DNA of 13,024 nucleotides. Origin: Bacillota bacterium (GTDB lineage: Bacteria; Bacillota; Limnochordia; Limnochordales; ZCTH02-B6). The stretch is from positions 1-13,024 of the forward strand of contig QGSR01000022.1 of the NCBI GenBank assembly GCA_003387805.1, given 5' to 3'. The translations under genes and the position numbers were made by a program. The notes below the pieces were generated by a model that saw nothing but the letters and a program-made list of their open reading frames with translations, was not told the origin of the DNA and ran no database searches. Of the stretch, positions 6,478 through 12,743 are shown piece by piece (the first letter of the stretch is position 1; each line of letters starts with the position of its first letter).

Positions 6478-8157
6478 TTGAAGAACTACATCACGGGTCG
6501 GCGTCTTTGGCAGCTGTGGCGGGACGAATTTTCCGGCTATAACCTGCGCTTGTTTCAGCGCGACCTTTTGGCGGGCATCACCGTGGCCGCGGTCGCGCTG
6601 CCTCTGGCGCTGGCTTTCGGCGTCGCCTCCGGCGCCACGGCCGCGGCGGGCCTGGTCACGGCCGTCATCGCGGGCATTGTCATTCCCGCGCTGGGCGGCG
6701 CCCGCTTTCAGATCTCCGGACCGACGGGCGCCATGTCCGCGGTGCTGATCGTCGTCGCCGGCCGCTACGGTCTGGAAGGCGTCTGGCTGACGGGCGTGCT
6801 GGCCGGCCTCATGATCATCCTTATGGGCGTCCTCAAGTGGGGGCAAGTCATCAACTTTATTCCATCGGCCGTCATCACCGGGTTTACCAGCGGCATTGCG
6901 GTCATTATTTTCATCGGGCAGATCGGCAATCTGCTGGGCATCGACACGCCCTCCGCGGAAAACGCGCTGGTGCAGCTGTGGCGGTACGTGGAGCTGCAGC
7001 AGGCGCCCAACGGGGCGGCGCTGGGTGTCGGCTTGCTGGTCGTCGTGACGATGGCTGCGTGGCCGAAGAGCTGGGGCGCCCGCTTCCCCGGGTCGCTGGC
7101 GGGGCTCATCGCGGCCACCGCGGCGGCCGCGCTGCTGCAGCTGGACGTGCCCGTCATCGGCGACATTCCGCAGACGGTTTTGCTGGACGACCGCCTGCGC
7201 CTCGGCAGCATCCCGTGGAGCCGGCTGGGCCAGCTCATGGGGCCGGCCGCGTCGGTGGCGCTGCTGGGCGCGATTGAGAGCCTGCTCTGCGGGGCGGTCA
7301 TCGAGCGGCAAACCGGGGCCAAGATGGATTCCGTTCAGGAGCTGTTCGCCCAGGGCGTCGGCAACATGGTCGTGCCCTTCTTCGGCGGTGTGCCGGCCAC
7401 GGCCGCCATCGCCCGGGCCAGCGTGGCCGTGCGCAGCGGCGCGGCCACCCGCCTGACGGCCATCATCCACGGCTTCGTGCTGCTGGCCGCCGCCCTGCTG
7501 CTGGGGCCGGTCATCTCCCGGGTGCCGCTGGCGGCCTTGGGCGGCGTGCTGGCGGTGACGGCGTGGCGCATGAACGACTGGGAAGCCATCCGCGACATTT
7601 TCCGCCACCGGTTCCGCAGCGAAATCTTCGTGTTTCTCTTGACGCTGGCGGCCACGGCGGTGTTCGACCTGACGCAGGCCATCGTGCTGGGCCTGGGCTT
7701 TTCGGCCCTCATTTTCGTCTTCCAGAGCAGCAACAGCGAAGTGCTGCACCGGCCCGTGTCCGTGGAGGCCATGCGCAGGCAAGGCTATGACCTGCTGCAC
7801 GACGCGGACCGCATCGTCGTCGTCTACGTGGTGGGGCCCCTCTTTTTCGGCACCGTGCACCGCTTCAACACGGTACTGGAAGGCCTGGACGACGCGGAGG
7901 ACATCATTTTGAGCCTGCGCACCGTGCCTTTGATCGACACCACCGGGCTGCGGGCGCTGGACGAGCTCATCGACCGGCTGGAGGCCGAAGGCCGCCGGGT
8001 GTATTTGAGCGGGCTGGCCCGTCCCGTGCGGGAGAAGCTGGAGCGGGGCGGCATCATTGCCAAACTGGGCGAAGAGCGAGTGTTCTGGAGCGCGGATCAG
8101 GCCATCATCGCCGCGGACCGCTACCGGGCCCGGCAAGCGGGCATTCAGGCCGGCTAG
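6478..8157 (+). CDS. SulP family anion transporter with C-terminal STAS domain
   Basis: 559 residues from TTG 6478. The membrane domain occupies about residues 25-425, with many hydrophobic helices, the SulP motif QISGPTGAMSAVL (78-90), GAIESLLCGAVIERQTG and FFGGVPATAAIARASVAV. A cytoplasmic STAS domain follows (about 443-546) with PLIDTTGLRAL, the conserved loop around the Asp-Thr-Thr. The family moves sulfate, bicarbonate, dicarboxylates or other anions, often with Na+ or H+; the substrate cannot be read from this sequence. Start: ATG 6421 would add 19 residues but has no ribosome site and overlaps a perfect TATAAT. TTG 6478 has GAGGG about 11 nt upstream and gives the compact WRDEFSGYN N-terminus usual for the family. 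The preceding ABC gene ends 105 bp upstream; co-transcription is possible but a private promoter seems likely. Confidence 0.94.
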   Translation: MKNYITGRRLWQLWRDEFSGYNLRLFQRDLLAGITVAAVALPLALAFGVASGATAAAGLVTAVIAGIVIPALGGARFQISGPTGAMSAVLIVVAGRYGLEGVWLTGVLAGLMIILMGVLKWGQVINFIPSAVITGFTSGIAVIIFIGQIGNLLGIDTPSAENALVQLWRYVELQQAPNGAALGVGLLVVVTMAAWPKSWGARFPGSLAGLIAATAAAALLQLDVPVIGDIPQTVLLDDRLRLGSIPWSRLGQLMGPAASVALLGAIESLLCGAVIERQTGAKMDSVQELFAQGVGNMVVPFFGGVPATAAIARASVAVRSGAATRLTAIIHGFVLLAAALLLGPVISRVPLAALGGVLAVTAWRMNDWEAIRDIFRHRFRSEIFVFLLTLAATAVFDLTQAIVLGLGFSALIFVFQSSNSEVLHRPVSVEAMRRQGYDLLHDADRIVVVYVVGPLFFGTVHRFNTVLEGLDDAEDIILSLRTVPLIDTTGLRALDELIDRLEAEGRRVYLSGLARPVREKLERGGIIAKLGEERVFWSADQAIIAADRYRARQAGIQAG

Positions 8158-8170
8158 CCGGGCCTCCGGG
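8147..8170. other. Palindromic GC-rich element between convergent genes
   Basis: CCGGCTAGCCGG (8150-8161) is a perfect 12-bp palindrome spanning the SulP stop codon, followed by further CCGGGCC copies in the 41-bp gap before the DUF456 stop. It could fold and slow transcription from both sides, but there is no T tract on either strand, so I do not call it an intrinsic terminator. Confidence 0.3.
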
Positions 8171-8198
8171 CCGGGTCCGCGCCAGCCCCTGCGGGCCA

Positions 8199-8684
8199 TC
8201 AGACGACCTTGACGACAAACGCGACGGTCATGGCTACCGCGACCGCGAACTTGACCACCATGGAGCTCAGCGTGCCCAAAAGGCCGCCCAAGCCGGCCCG
8301 CACCGAATCCTGCATGGAGCGGCCCGACAGCAGCTCGCCCATGAGCGCGCCCAGAAACGGCCCCAGCAGCAAACCGAAGGGCAGGAAAAACAAACCGATC
8401 ATCGCGCCGATGACCGCGCCCCAGGTGCCCGCCCGGCCCGCGCCGAAGCGCTTGGCTCCCCACGCTCGCGTCAGGTAGTCGGTCACCTCCGCCGCGGCCG
8501 TCACCAGCGCCATGACGACGAGAAACGTCGCGTCCACCCGCTGAAACCTGTCAAGAATGCCGAAGCCCAGCATGGTCAGCCAAACGAGCGGCACGCCGGG
8601 AAGCACCGGCACCACCGTGCCCATGACGCCCACCGCCATCAGCAGCAAAGAAACGCCGAAAGCCACCCACATTCCCGGTTCCAA
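8199..8684 (-). CDS. DUF456 family membrane protein
   Basis: 161 residues from TTG 8684. It has four or more hydrophobic segments: about 7-35 containing GVMGTVVPVLPGVPLVWL, then about 50-62, and two Gly-rich segments around WGAVIGAMIGLFFLPFG and FLGALMGELLSG, ending with a hydrophobic stretch. The PVLPGxPL motif, the YLTRAWGAKRFGA segment and the glycine pattern are typical of DUF456, a small inner-membrane family of unknown function. Start: TTG 8684 is preceded by GGAGGTG about 10 nt upstream. The internal ATG 8672 has only a weak site, and more distal starts extend into low-quality sequence. The gene converges on SulP and is divergent from the DUF2239 gene. Confidence 0.88.
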   Translation of the reverse strand: MEPGMWVAFGVSLLLMAVGVMGTVVPVLPGVPLVWLTMLGFGILDRFQRVDATFLVVMALVTAAAEVTDYLTRAWGAKRFGAGRAGTWGAVIGAMIGLFFLPFGLLLGPFLGALMGELLSGRSMQDSVRAGLGGLLGTLSSMVVKFAVAVAMTVAFVVKVV

Positions 8685-8860
8685 AGGCGACGCCCACCTC
8701 CGCTTGCAGGATATGGTTCGAGGCCGGGGCCGCCATCCCTGCGCCGGACGGTGAAGCCCGGAAGAGCGGCAGGCTGCGGCCGACGCCGCCGCCCGAGGCG
8801 GAACAGCCACCGAAGCGCACCGGTCCGGGCCGGCCGCGGCTCGGCGTCGTCGGGCGGGAA

Positions 8861-9214
8861 GTGACGCTTCTTCCTCGCCATTGGGAATGGCTCGATGCGC
8901 AGCCGTCGGGCGCCTGGGCGGCGCTGCGCAAGCTGGTGGAGACGGCGATGCGGGAAGGGCGCGCTGCCGAGCAGGCCCGTCGCCTCCGGGACGGGGCGTA
9001 CCGGTTCATGTCGTTTATGGCCGGCGACTTCCCCAACTTTGAGGAAGCATCGCGAGCGCTGTTCGCGCAAGACTACGAGCGGCTCCGCTCCTTGATCGCC
9101 CTCTGGCCCGAAGACGTGCGAGACCACTTGCAACGGCTCATCGATCGCGTCATGGCAGCGGAGGCCAAGGCGGCGCAAGCAGCCGCCGACGGGAAACGAG
9201 GCGGGCCCAACTGA
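8861..9214 (+). CDS. DUF2239 family protein, apparently truncated at the 5' end
   Basis: 117 residues from GTG 8861. VTLLPRHWEWLDAQPSG, ALRKLVE, AYRFMSFMAGD, FEEASRALFA and LWPEDVRDHL match the C-terminal part of DUF2239 proteins (about 190 residues, function unknown). The conserved text does not begin at the GTG: the frame upstream (8819-8860) still reads TGPGRPRLGVVGRE, the linker that normally precedes this part. Yet from the in-frame TGA at 8624 to the GTG there is no ATG, GTG or TTG, and the N-terminal half (FDDxTGRxxDLDLRG type) is absent in all frames. Either a CTG at 8774 (GGAAGAG upstream) starts it, or this is a remnant. It ends back to back with the TetR gene. DUF2239 is mostly proteobacterial in my knowledge, so transfer is possible. 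Confidence 0.7.
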   Translation: MTLLPRHWEWLDAQPSGAWAALRKLVETAMREGRAAEQARRLRDGAYRFMSFMAGDFPNFEEASRALFAQDYERLRSLIALWPEDVRDHLQRLIDRVMAAEAKAAQAAADGKRGGPN

Positions 9215-9613
9215 TCACGCCGCGACGATGCAGTTCAAGCCCAGCGAAACGGTGGCCCCGTCCGAAGCCGGCATTTGCCATCGTCCGCCCCGACGAGGGT
9301 TGGGCCGCAGCACTAAGTCCCGAAACAGCGTGCTGTACTCCCGGGCAAACTTCAAGCTCGCGATGCCGACGTCCAAAAACGGATCGCCCGTATAGCGCTG
9401 CTGCATCATGGCCCGGCCGATTTCGACGACGCGGTCGACGACGGCCCGCTTCAGCGCCTCGATATGTTCGAAGTTGTGGTAGATGGGCGCGACGGAGCTG
9501 CCCAATCGGCGGGCGACTTGGCGGGCGGTGATGGCGTCGATGCCTTCCTCCGCCGCCAGCTGAAAGGCGGCTTCCACGATGTCTTGCTTGGAAAACTGAA
9601 TTTTCGGGGGCAT
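9215..9613 (-). CDS. TetR/AcrR family transcriptional regulator, short C-terminus
   Basis: 132 residues from ATG 9613, which has AGGAGG 8 nt upstream; a longer reading to 9667 crosses the operator and is unlikely. The N-terminal DNA-binding domain (about 7-53) contains FSKQDIVEAAFQLAAEEG, then the helix-turn-helix ITARQVARRLGSSVAPIYHNF. A partial ligand-binding domain follows to about residue 100 (DPFLDVGIASLKFAREYSTLFRDLVL is family-like), after which the sequence becomes Gly/Arg-rich and stops. TetR proteins are usually 180-210 residues, so most of the effector/dimer helices are missing. Reading the other two frames past this point gives no TetR-like continuation. A strong promoter and a palindrome just upstream suggest autorepression. 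Its target beyond itself is unclear; the GyrI-like gene lies upstream in the same orientation. Confidence 0.82.
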   Translation of the reverse strand: MPPKIQFSKQDIVEAAFQLAAEEGIDAITARQVARRLGSSVAPIYHNFEHIEALKRAVVDRVVEIGRAMMQQRYTGDPFLDVGIASLKFAREYSTLFRDLVLRPNPRRGGRWQMPASDGATVSLGLNCIVAA

Positions 9614-9660
9614 ATTCGGTGCCTCCTGCGATGCGGTCAAGGGGGTCTTTGTCTCACTGT

Positions 9661-9674
9661 ATAACATTCGTTAT
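9661..9674. promoter_or_regulatory. Candidate TetR operator palindrome
   Basis: ATAACATTCGTTAT: 5-bp arms (ATAAC/GTTAT) around 4 nt. It starts 9 nt downstream of the -10 box of the TetR promoter, so a bound repressor would cover the transcription start. AT-rich palindromes of this form are common TetR-family operators; binding by the adjacent protein is inference. Confidence 0.45.
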
Positions 9675-9683
9675 TCAACGTGC

Positions 9684-9713
9684 ACTATACGTGGCGAAGC
9701 CACTGCCCGTCAA
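9684..9713 (-). promoter_or_regulatory. Sigma-A type promoter of the TetR gene
   Basis: On the minus strand TTGACG (9713-9708), an 18-nt spacer, then TATAGT (9689-9684), each one base from consensus. Transcription would begin near 9677, at the edge of the palindrome at 9661-9674, giving a leader of roughly 64 nt before the ATG. Confidence 0.65.
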
Positions 9714-9793
9714 CCGCTGCGATGGCTGCGGGCCGAGAACGGTCTGTCCCGGCCCACGCGTTCGCTTCCATGGACGATTTTTCGCCCGGCCAC

Positions 9794-10333
9794 TCAGCCC
9801 TTCAGCTCGATGCCGAAGTCCAAAATGACGTTGCCGTCTTCATCCTCCGTGTCAAAGCGGGACGGATGGTACCGTTCGAAACACCAGCCGCCTTCGGCCA
9901 TGTGCCAACCCCTTTTTTGAATGGCCGCCAGACACAGTTCAAACGCCTCAGGTCCGTACAGCTCGCCCGTTTCGTCGCGTCCACGCAAGAAACAAATGCC
10001 AACGTCGGCCGGACGAACGTCGACGTACGAGTATCCTTCGGGAACCTCGGTCCCTTCTGGAAACAGCATGCCGACCCAATATTCGAACACGCCGTCGACG
10101 AAGCGCATGTACGCGACGTGAGACAGTTCGTCCTCGGTGACGCTGCCGTCCGGTCCACGGCCCGGCACGGCGCGCCGCAGCTGCTCCAGCACGTCGAAGT
10201 CGTTGTTGGCGAACCACCGTTTCCACACATCGGCAAACCCGCCTTCAGGCCCCCGGTCTTCGTCCGTGTAGCGTTTGCCGATCAAGCGCAATGCTGGAAA
10301 ACTTTCCTTATACACTTCGATTACTTCCGCCAC
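9794..10333 (-). CDS. Stand-alone GyrI-like small-molecule-binding protein
   Basis: 179 residues, cytosolic. LRLIGKRYTDED at the start, GGFADVWKRWFANN, HVAYMRFVDGVFEYWVGMLFPEGTEVPEG (only parts are diagnostic: FEYWVGM), a VDVRPADVG strand, DETGELYG and W-CFERY near 150-155 followed by GNVILDFGIEL are typical of GyrI-like/effector-binding proteins without a DNA-binding domain. This fold (as in GyrI and the BmrR C-terminal domain) binds hydrophobic or cationic compounds; some stand-alone members hydrolyse cyclopropanoid toxins, so drug sequestration or detoxification is plausible but unproven here. GTG 10333 has AAGGAGG 8 nt upstream. It lies 88 bp after the DUF4256 gene in the same direction, and a TetR gene follows it. 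Confidence 0.85.
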   Translation of the reverse strand: MAEVIEVYKESFPALRLIGKRYTDEDRGPEGGFADVWKRWFANNDFDVLEQLRRAVPGRGPDGSVTEDELSHVAYMRFVDGVFEYWVGMLFPEGTEVPEGYSYVDVRPADVGICFLRGRDETGELYGPEAFELCLAAIQKRGWHMAEGGWCFERYHPSRFDTEDEDGNVILDFGIELKG

Positions 10334-10421
10334 GGGCGATGCCTCCTTGATGAAGCAATTTACCGCCAGGCGCCGGCTGCGCCGGTCGACCCTCTTTCCA
10401 GGCAGCGGACAAGCCGTTGGA

Positions 10422-10967
10422 TCAGACTTTCAGGAGCCCCCGGAAACCCCGGCTGCCGTAGTACGAGTCCGCGCCGTTGTGGTAGACGAACACGCGGCCG
10501 TAGCGGCGATCGCAGAACAAGGCCCCGCCGAGAGCCCGCACGTCCTCCGGCGTCTTGACCCAGCTGGACGTTTTCGTGTCAAACTCCCCGAAGGTTTGCA
10601 GCTTCCGGTACTGTTCTTCGGTCAGCAGCTCGATGCCCATGGCCTCGGCCATCTCCATCGCGCTGCCCTCGGGCGGGTGCTTCTTCCGCCCCTCCCTCGC
10701 GGCGCGGTCGTAGCAGAGGCTGCGCCGGCCGGCGGGGCTTTGCGGCGCGCAGTCACAGAGGACGATGTCGCCTGCGTTCGCGCCCAGGTCGACCACGTCG
10801 GGCTCGCCGCCGGTGCGCTCCATTTCGTAGAGGGAACGGACTTTCTCCGGACGGGCCGACAGCCTCTCCTCCACCTCGCGCCACTCGACGCCCGGGTGCC
10901 GGTGCATGTTTTTCTCGAACCGTTTTTTCAGGGTCGCCAAAAGCTGGTCATACGCCGCCTGGTCCAT
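10422..10967 (-). CDS. DUF4256 domain-containing protein
   Basis: 181 residues, soluble, no signal peptide. The whole length fits DUF4256: RFEKNMHRHPGVEW (16-29), MERTGGEPDVV (49-59), the paired CDC-APQSPAGRRSLCYDR region (71-88), MGIELLTEEQYRKLQ (110-124), KTSSWVKTPEDVRALGG (132-148) and FCDRRYGRVFVYHNGADSYY (151-170). The family is found in many Bacillota and other bacteria and has no established function; several Cys and His residues (71, 73, 85, 152, 163) could suggest metal binding, but that is speculation. ATG 10967 has AAAGGA about 11 nt upstream. No clear promoter is visible just upstream, so it may be read from the CBS gene promoter 650 bp away. Confidence 0.92.
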   Translation of the reverse strand: MDQAAYDQLLATLKKRFEKNMHRHPGVEWREVEERLSARPEKVRSLYEMERTGGEPDVVDLGANAGDIVLCDCAPQSPAGRRSLCYDRAAREGRKKHPPEGSAMEMAEAMGIELLTEEQYRKLQTFGEFDTKTSSWVKTPEDVRALGGALFCDRRYGRVFVYHNGADSYYGSRGFRGLLKV

Positions 10968-11025
10968 GCGCGCGCCCGTCCTTTCCCGTCAGTCGCCGTC
11001 CGGCTGGTTCTCTGCCGGCCCGTCC

Positions 11026-11172
11026 TTAGTCTCCCTCGACGCCCTGTGGACCCTCCGGTCGAAGGGCAAAAGGTCCCGAAGGCGAGCCGACGCCGCCCGC
11101 CTCCGCCGTGTCCGACAAGACCCGGGGACCGGCCGCCGACAAAGCCCGGGCGCAGAGCTCGTCAAAGGTCAT
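11026..11172 (-). CDS. Candidate 48-residue ORF overlapping the CBS gene stop
   Basis: ATG 11172 overlaps the CBS TGA as ATGA and runs 48 codons to TAA 11026. The product begins MTFDELCARALSAAG and then becomes Gly/Pro/Ala-rich without recognisable motifs. The 4-bp overlap suggests translational coupling, but no convincing ribosome site beyond a nearby AGGA is visible and composition alone could produce it. The remaining sequence to the DUF4256 start (10968-11025) shows nothing else. Confidence 0.25.
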   Translation of the reverse strand: MTFDELCARALSAAGPRVLSDTAEAGGVGSPSGPFALRPEGPQGVEGD

Positions 11173-11597
11173 GCGTCCTGCTTTTCTTCCAGCAGCTTCA
11201 CCAGCGCGCGGAACACGTCCGACTCGGTGATGATGCCGATGACTTTGTCCCCTTCCACCACGGGGATGCCGCCGATTTTGCGCTCGGCCATAATCTTGGC
11301 CACCGCCTGCAGGTCCGTGTCCGGCGTGGCGGTCACCACGTCCCGGGTCATCAGTTCCGCGACCTTGATCTTGTCCAGCAGGTAGTTGAGCTCCCAAATG
11401 GACAGGCTGGTAGCCGGCGAAGGGGCCGCCCGCAGCAGGTCCGTCAGGGTGACGATGCCCACCAGCTTCCCGTCCTGCACGACGGGCAGCCGCCGGATGT
11501 CGTGCTCTTCCATGAGCTTGCGCGCATCCGGCGCGGACGTTTCGGGTCCGACGGTGACAGGGTTCCTCGTGTAGACGTCATCCACTTTGATTTTCAT
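11169..11597 (-). CDS. Two-CBS-domain protein
   Basis: 142 residues made almost wholly of a Bateman module: CBS1 about 8-62 (TVGPETSAPDARKLMEEHDI, then LPVVQDGKLVGIVTLTDLL) and CBS2 about 78-136 (VAELMTRDVVTATPDTDL, then GIPVVEGDKVIGIITESDVF). Such pairs bind adenine nucleotides or S-adenosylmethionine and act as energy or metabolite sensors in the cytosol. There is no fused enzyme, channel or ACT domain, so its partner is unknown. ATG 11597 is preceded by AGGAGG with 7-nt spacing, and a perfect TATAAT lies at 11624-11619 on the minus strand. The neighbouring DUF4256 gene downstream may be in the same transcript. Confidence 0.94.
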   Translation of the reverse strand: MKIKVDDVYTRNPVTVGPETSAPDARKLMEEHDIRRLPVVQDGKLVGIVTLTDLLRAAPSPATSLSIWELNYLLDKIKVAELMTRDVVTATPDTDLQAVAKIMAERKIGGIPVVEGDKVIGIITESDVFRALVKLLEEKQDA

Positions 11598-11618
11598 GTC
11601 TCATCCTCCTAAGTACCA

Positions 11619-11624
11619 ATTATA
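11619..11624 (-). promoter_or_regulatory. Candidate -10 box for the CBS-domain gene
   Basis: Perfect TATAAT on the minus strand, 21 nt upstream of the start codon at 11597. No convincing -35 element is seen 16-18 nt further upstream. A start near 11612 would leave about 15 nt of leader carrying the AGGAGG. Confidence 0.5.
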
Positions 11625-11689
11625 CGAATCATGAGCCAAAGCTCCTGCACCGTTGCCCTGCCCGGCCATGATGCGCGGCCGGTCCGGGT

Positions 11690-11710
11690 GCGGCGCGGCC
11701 CCGGCGCCGC
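11690..11710 (-). other. Stem-loop at the 3' end of the hydrolase gene
   Basis: GCGGCGC and GCGCCGC arms (11690-11696 with 11704-11710) enclose 7 nt, 4 bp past the hydrolase stop. There is no T tract, so this is at most a weak terminator or mRNA 3' end element. It separates the hydrolase from the CBS gene promoter. Confidence 0.35.
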
Positions 11711-11714
11711 GGCA

Positions 11715-12698
11715 TCACGACGCGGCCTTGCGCTCCAGCCACTCCCGGATGGCCTCGTAGGCTTCCTCCTTGTTGATCTCGTGCAGCGGCTCGTGCCGGG
11801 CGCCTTCGAACAGGATCGACTCCACGTCGCGGATGCCGTGGCGGCGGAACTGGGCGATGATGCCCGCCACCCCTTTGCCGTAGTCGCCGATGGGGTCTTC
11901 GGAGCCGTTGACAAACAACACCGGCATTTCCTTAGGGATCTTGCCCACTTCGTCGTCCTCGTGGACGATCAGGAGCCCGGTCAAGAGGTCGACGAAAAAG
12001 CCCGACGTCGCGGTCCAGCCGCACAAAGGGTCGGCCAGGTACTGAGCCACCGCTTCCTCGTCGCGCGTCAAGTAATCGTAGTCGGTCTTCGGGTTGGGAA
12101 TCCGCTTGTTGTTGCCGAAAAACGCCACGCGGTCCAGGAACGGATTCGGTTTGCGCAGACCCCGTCTCCGGACCTCCAGCTTCGACACCCAGCGCCCGAA
12201 CTTGCCGATAAAGCCCGGATGGCCCGGCGTGCCCATCAAGACGGCGCCGTCGATGGTGTCGCCGAAGCGCTGCATGTAGCGGCGGGCCAGCAAAGACCCC
12301 ATGCTGTGGCCCATGAGAAAGCGCGGCAAGTCGGGCCAGCGCCCGGCGATCCAGTCGTTGACGGCCCTCAGGTCGTCCACGACCCGCTCGAAGCCGTCCT
12401 CGTCCGCAAAGTGGCCCAGGAGGCCCGCCCGCTCCCCGGTGCGTCCGTGGCCCCGGTGGTCGCTGCCGACCACGTGAAATCCGCGCTCGGCCAAATACTC
12501 GGCAAACTCCTCGTAGCGGCCGATGTGCTCGGCCATGCCGTGCGCGATCTGCAGCACGCCCCGGGCCGTACCCGCCGCCGGGGCATCCTCGCCCGATTCC
12601 GCGCCGGCGGCCTCCCGGGCCGTCCACACCCGGACGTAAACCCGGGCGCCGTCGTCCATGGTCATCCAGAACGTCTCCGACAAAGCCGTACTGCTCAT
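11715..12698 (-). CDS. Alpha/beta hydrolase, monoacylglycerol lipase / lysophospholipase-like
   Basis: 327 residues from ATG 12698. The order is that of the monoacylglycerol lipase group (serine-aminopeptidase S33/hydrolase_4): HGMAEHIGRYEEFAEYL with the oxyanion-hole HG near 53-54, DHRGHGRT, nucleophile Ser132 in GHSMGS, acid Asp268 in NGSEDPIGD and His302 in GARHEPLHE. No signal peptide, so cytosolic or membrane-associated; likely cleaves monoacylglycerols, lysophospholipids or other esters. The GTG at 12722 would add eight residues but has no ribosome site; ATG 12698 has AGGAGG about 12 nt upstream, rather far, plus a GAGG very close. It follows an M48 protease gene by 45 bp in the same orientation, so the two may be co-transcribed. 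Confidence 0.93.
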   Translation of the reverse strand: MSSTALSETFWMTMDDGARVYVRVWTAREAAGAESGEDAPAAGTARGVLQIAHGMAEHIGRYEEFAEYLAERGFHVVGSDHRGHGRTGERAGLLGHFADEDGFERVVDDLRAVNDWIAGRWPDLPRFLMGHSMGSLLARRYMQRFGDTIDGAVLMGTPGHPGFIGKFGRWVSKLEVRRRGLRKPNPFLDRVAFFGNNKRIPNPKTDYDYLTRDEEAVAQYLADPLCGWTATSGFFVDLLTGLLIVHEDDEVGKIPKEMPVLFVNGSEDPIGDYGKGVAGIIAQFRRHGIRDVESILFEGARHEPLHEINKEEAYEAIREWLERKAAS

Positions 12699-12743
12699 TG
12701 CCTCACGCAGCCTCCTGCTCACGCGTTGAAGGATTGCGGCAGC

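Noticed and set aside
5461..8463. 1000-codon open frame on the minus strand
   Set aside because: Low-complexity His/Gln/Asp/Arg-rich product lying opposite the ABC ATPase, SulP and part of DUF456; no domain is recognisable.
8551..9178. Minus-strand frames across the DUF456 upstream region and the DUF2239 gene
   Set aside because: They share no similarity to known families and lie opposite the conserved DUF2239 reading frame.
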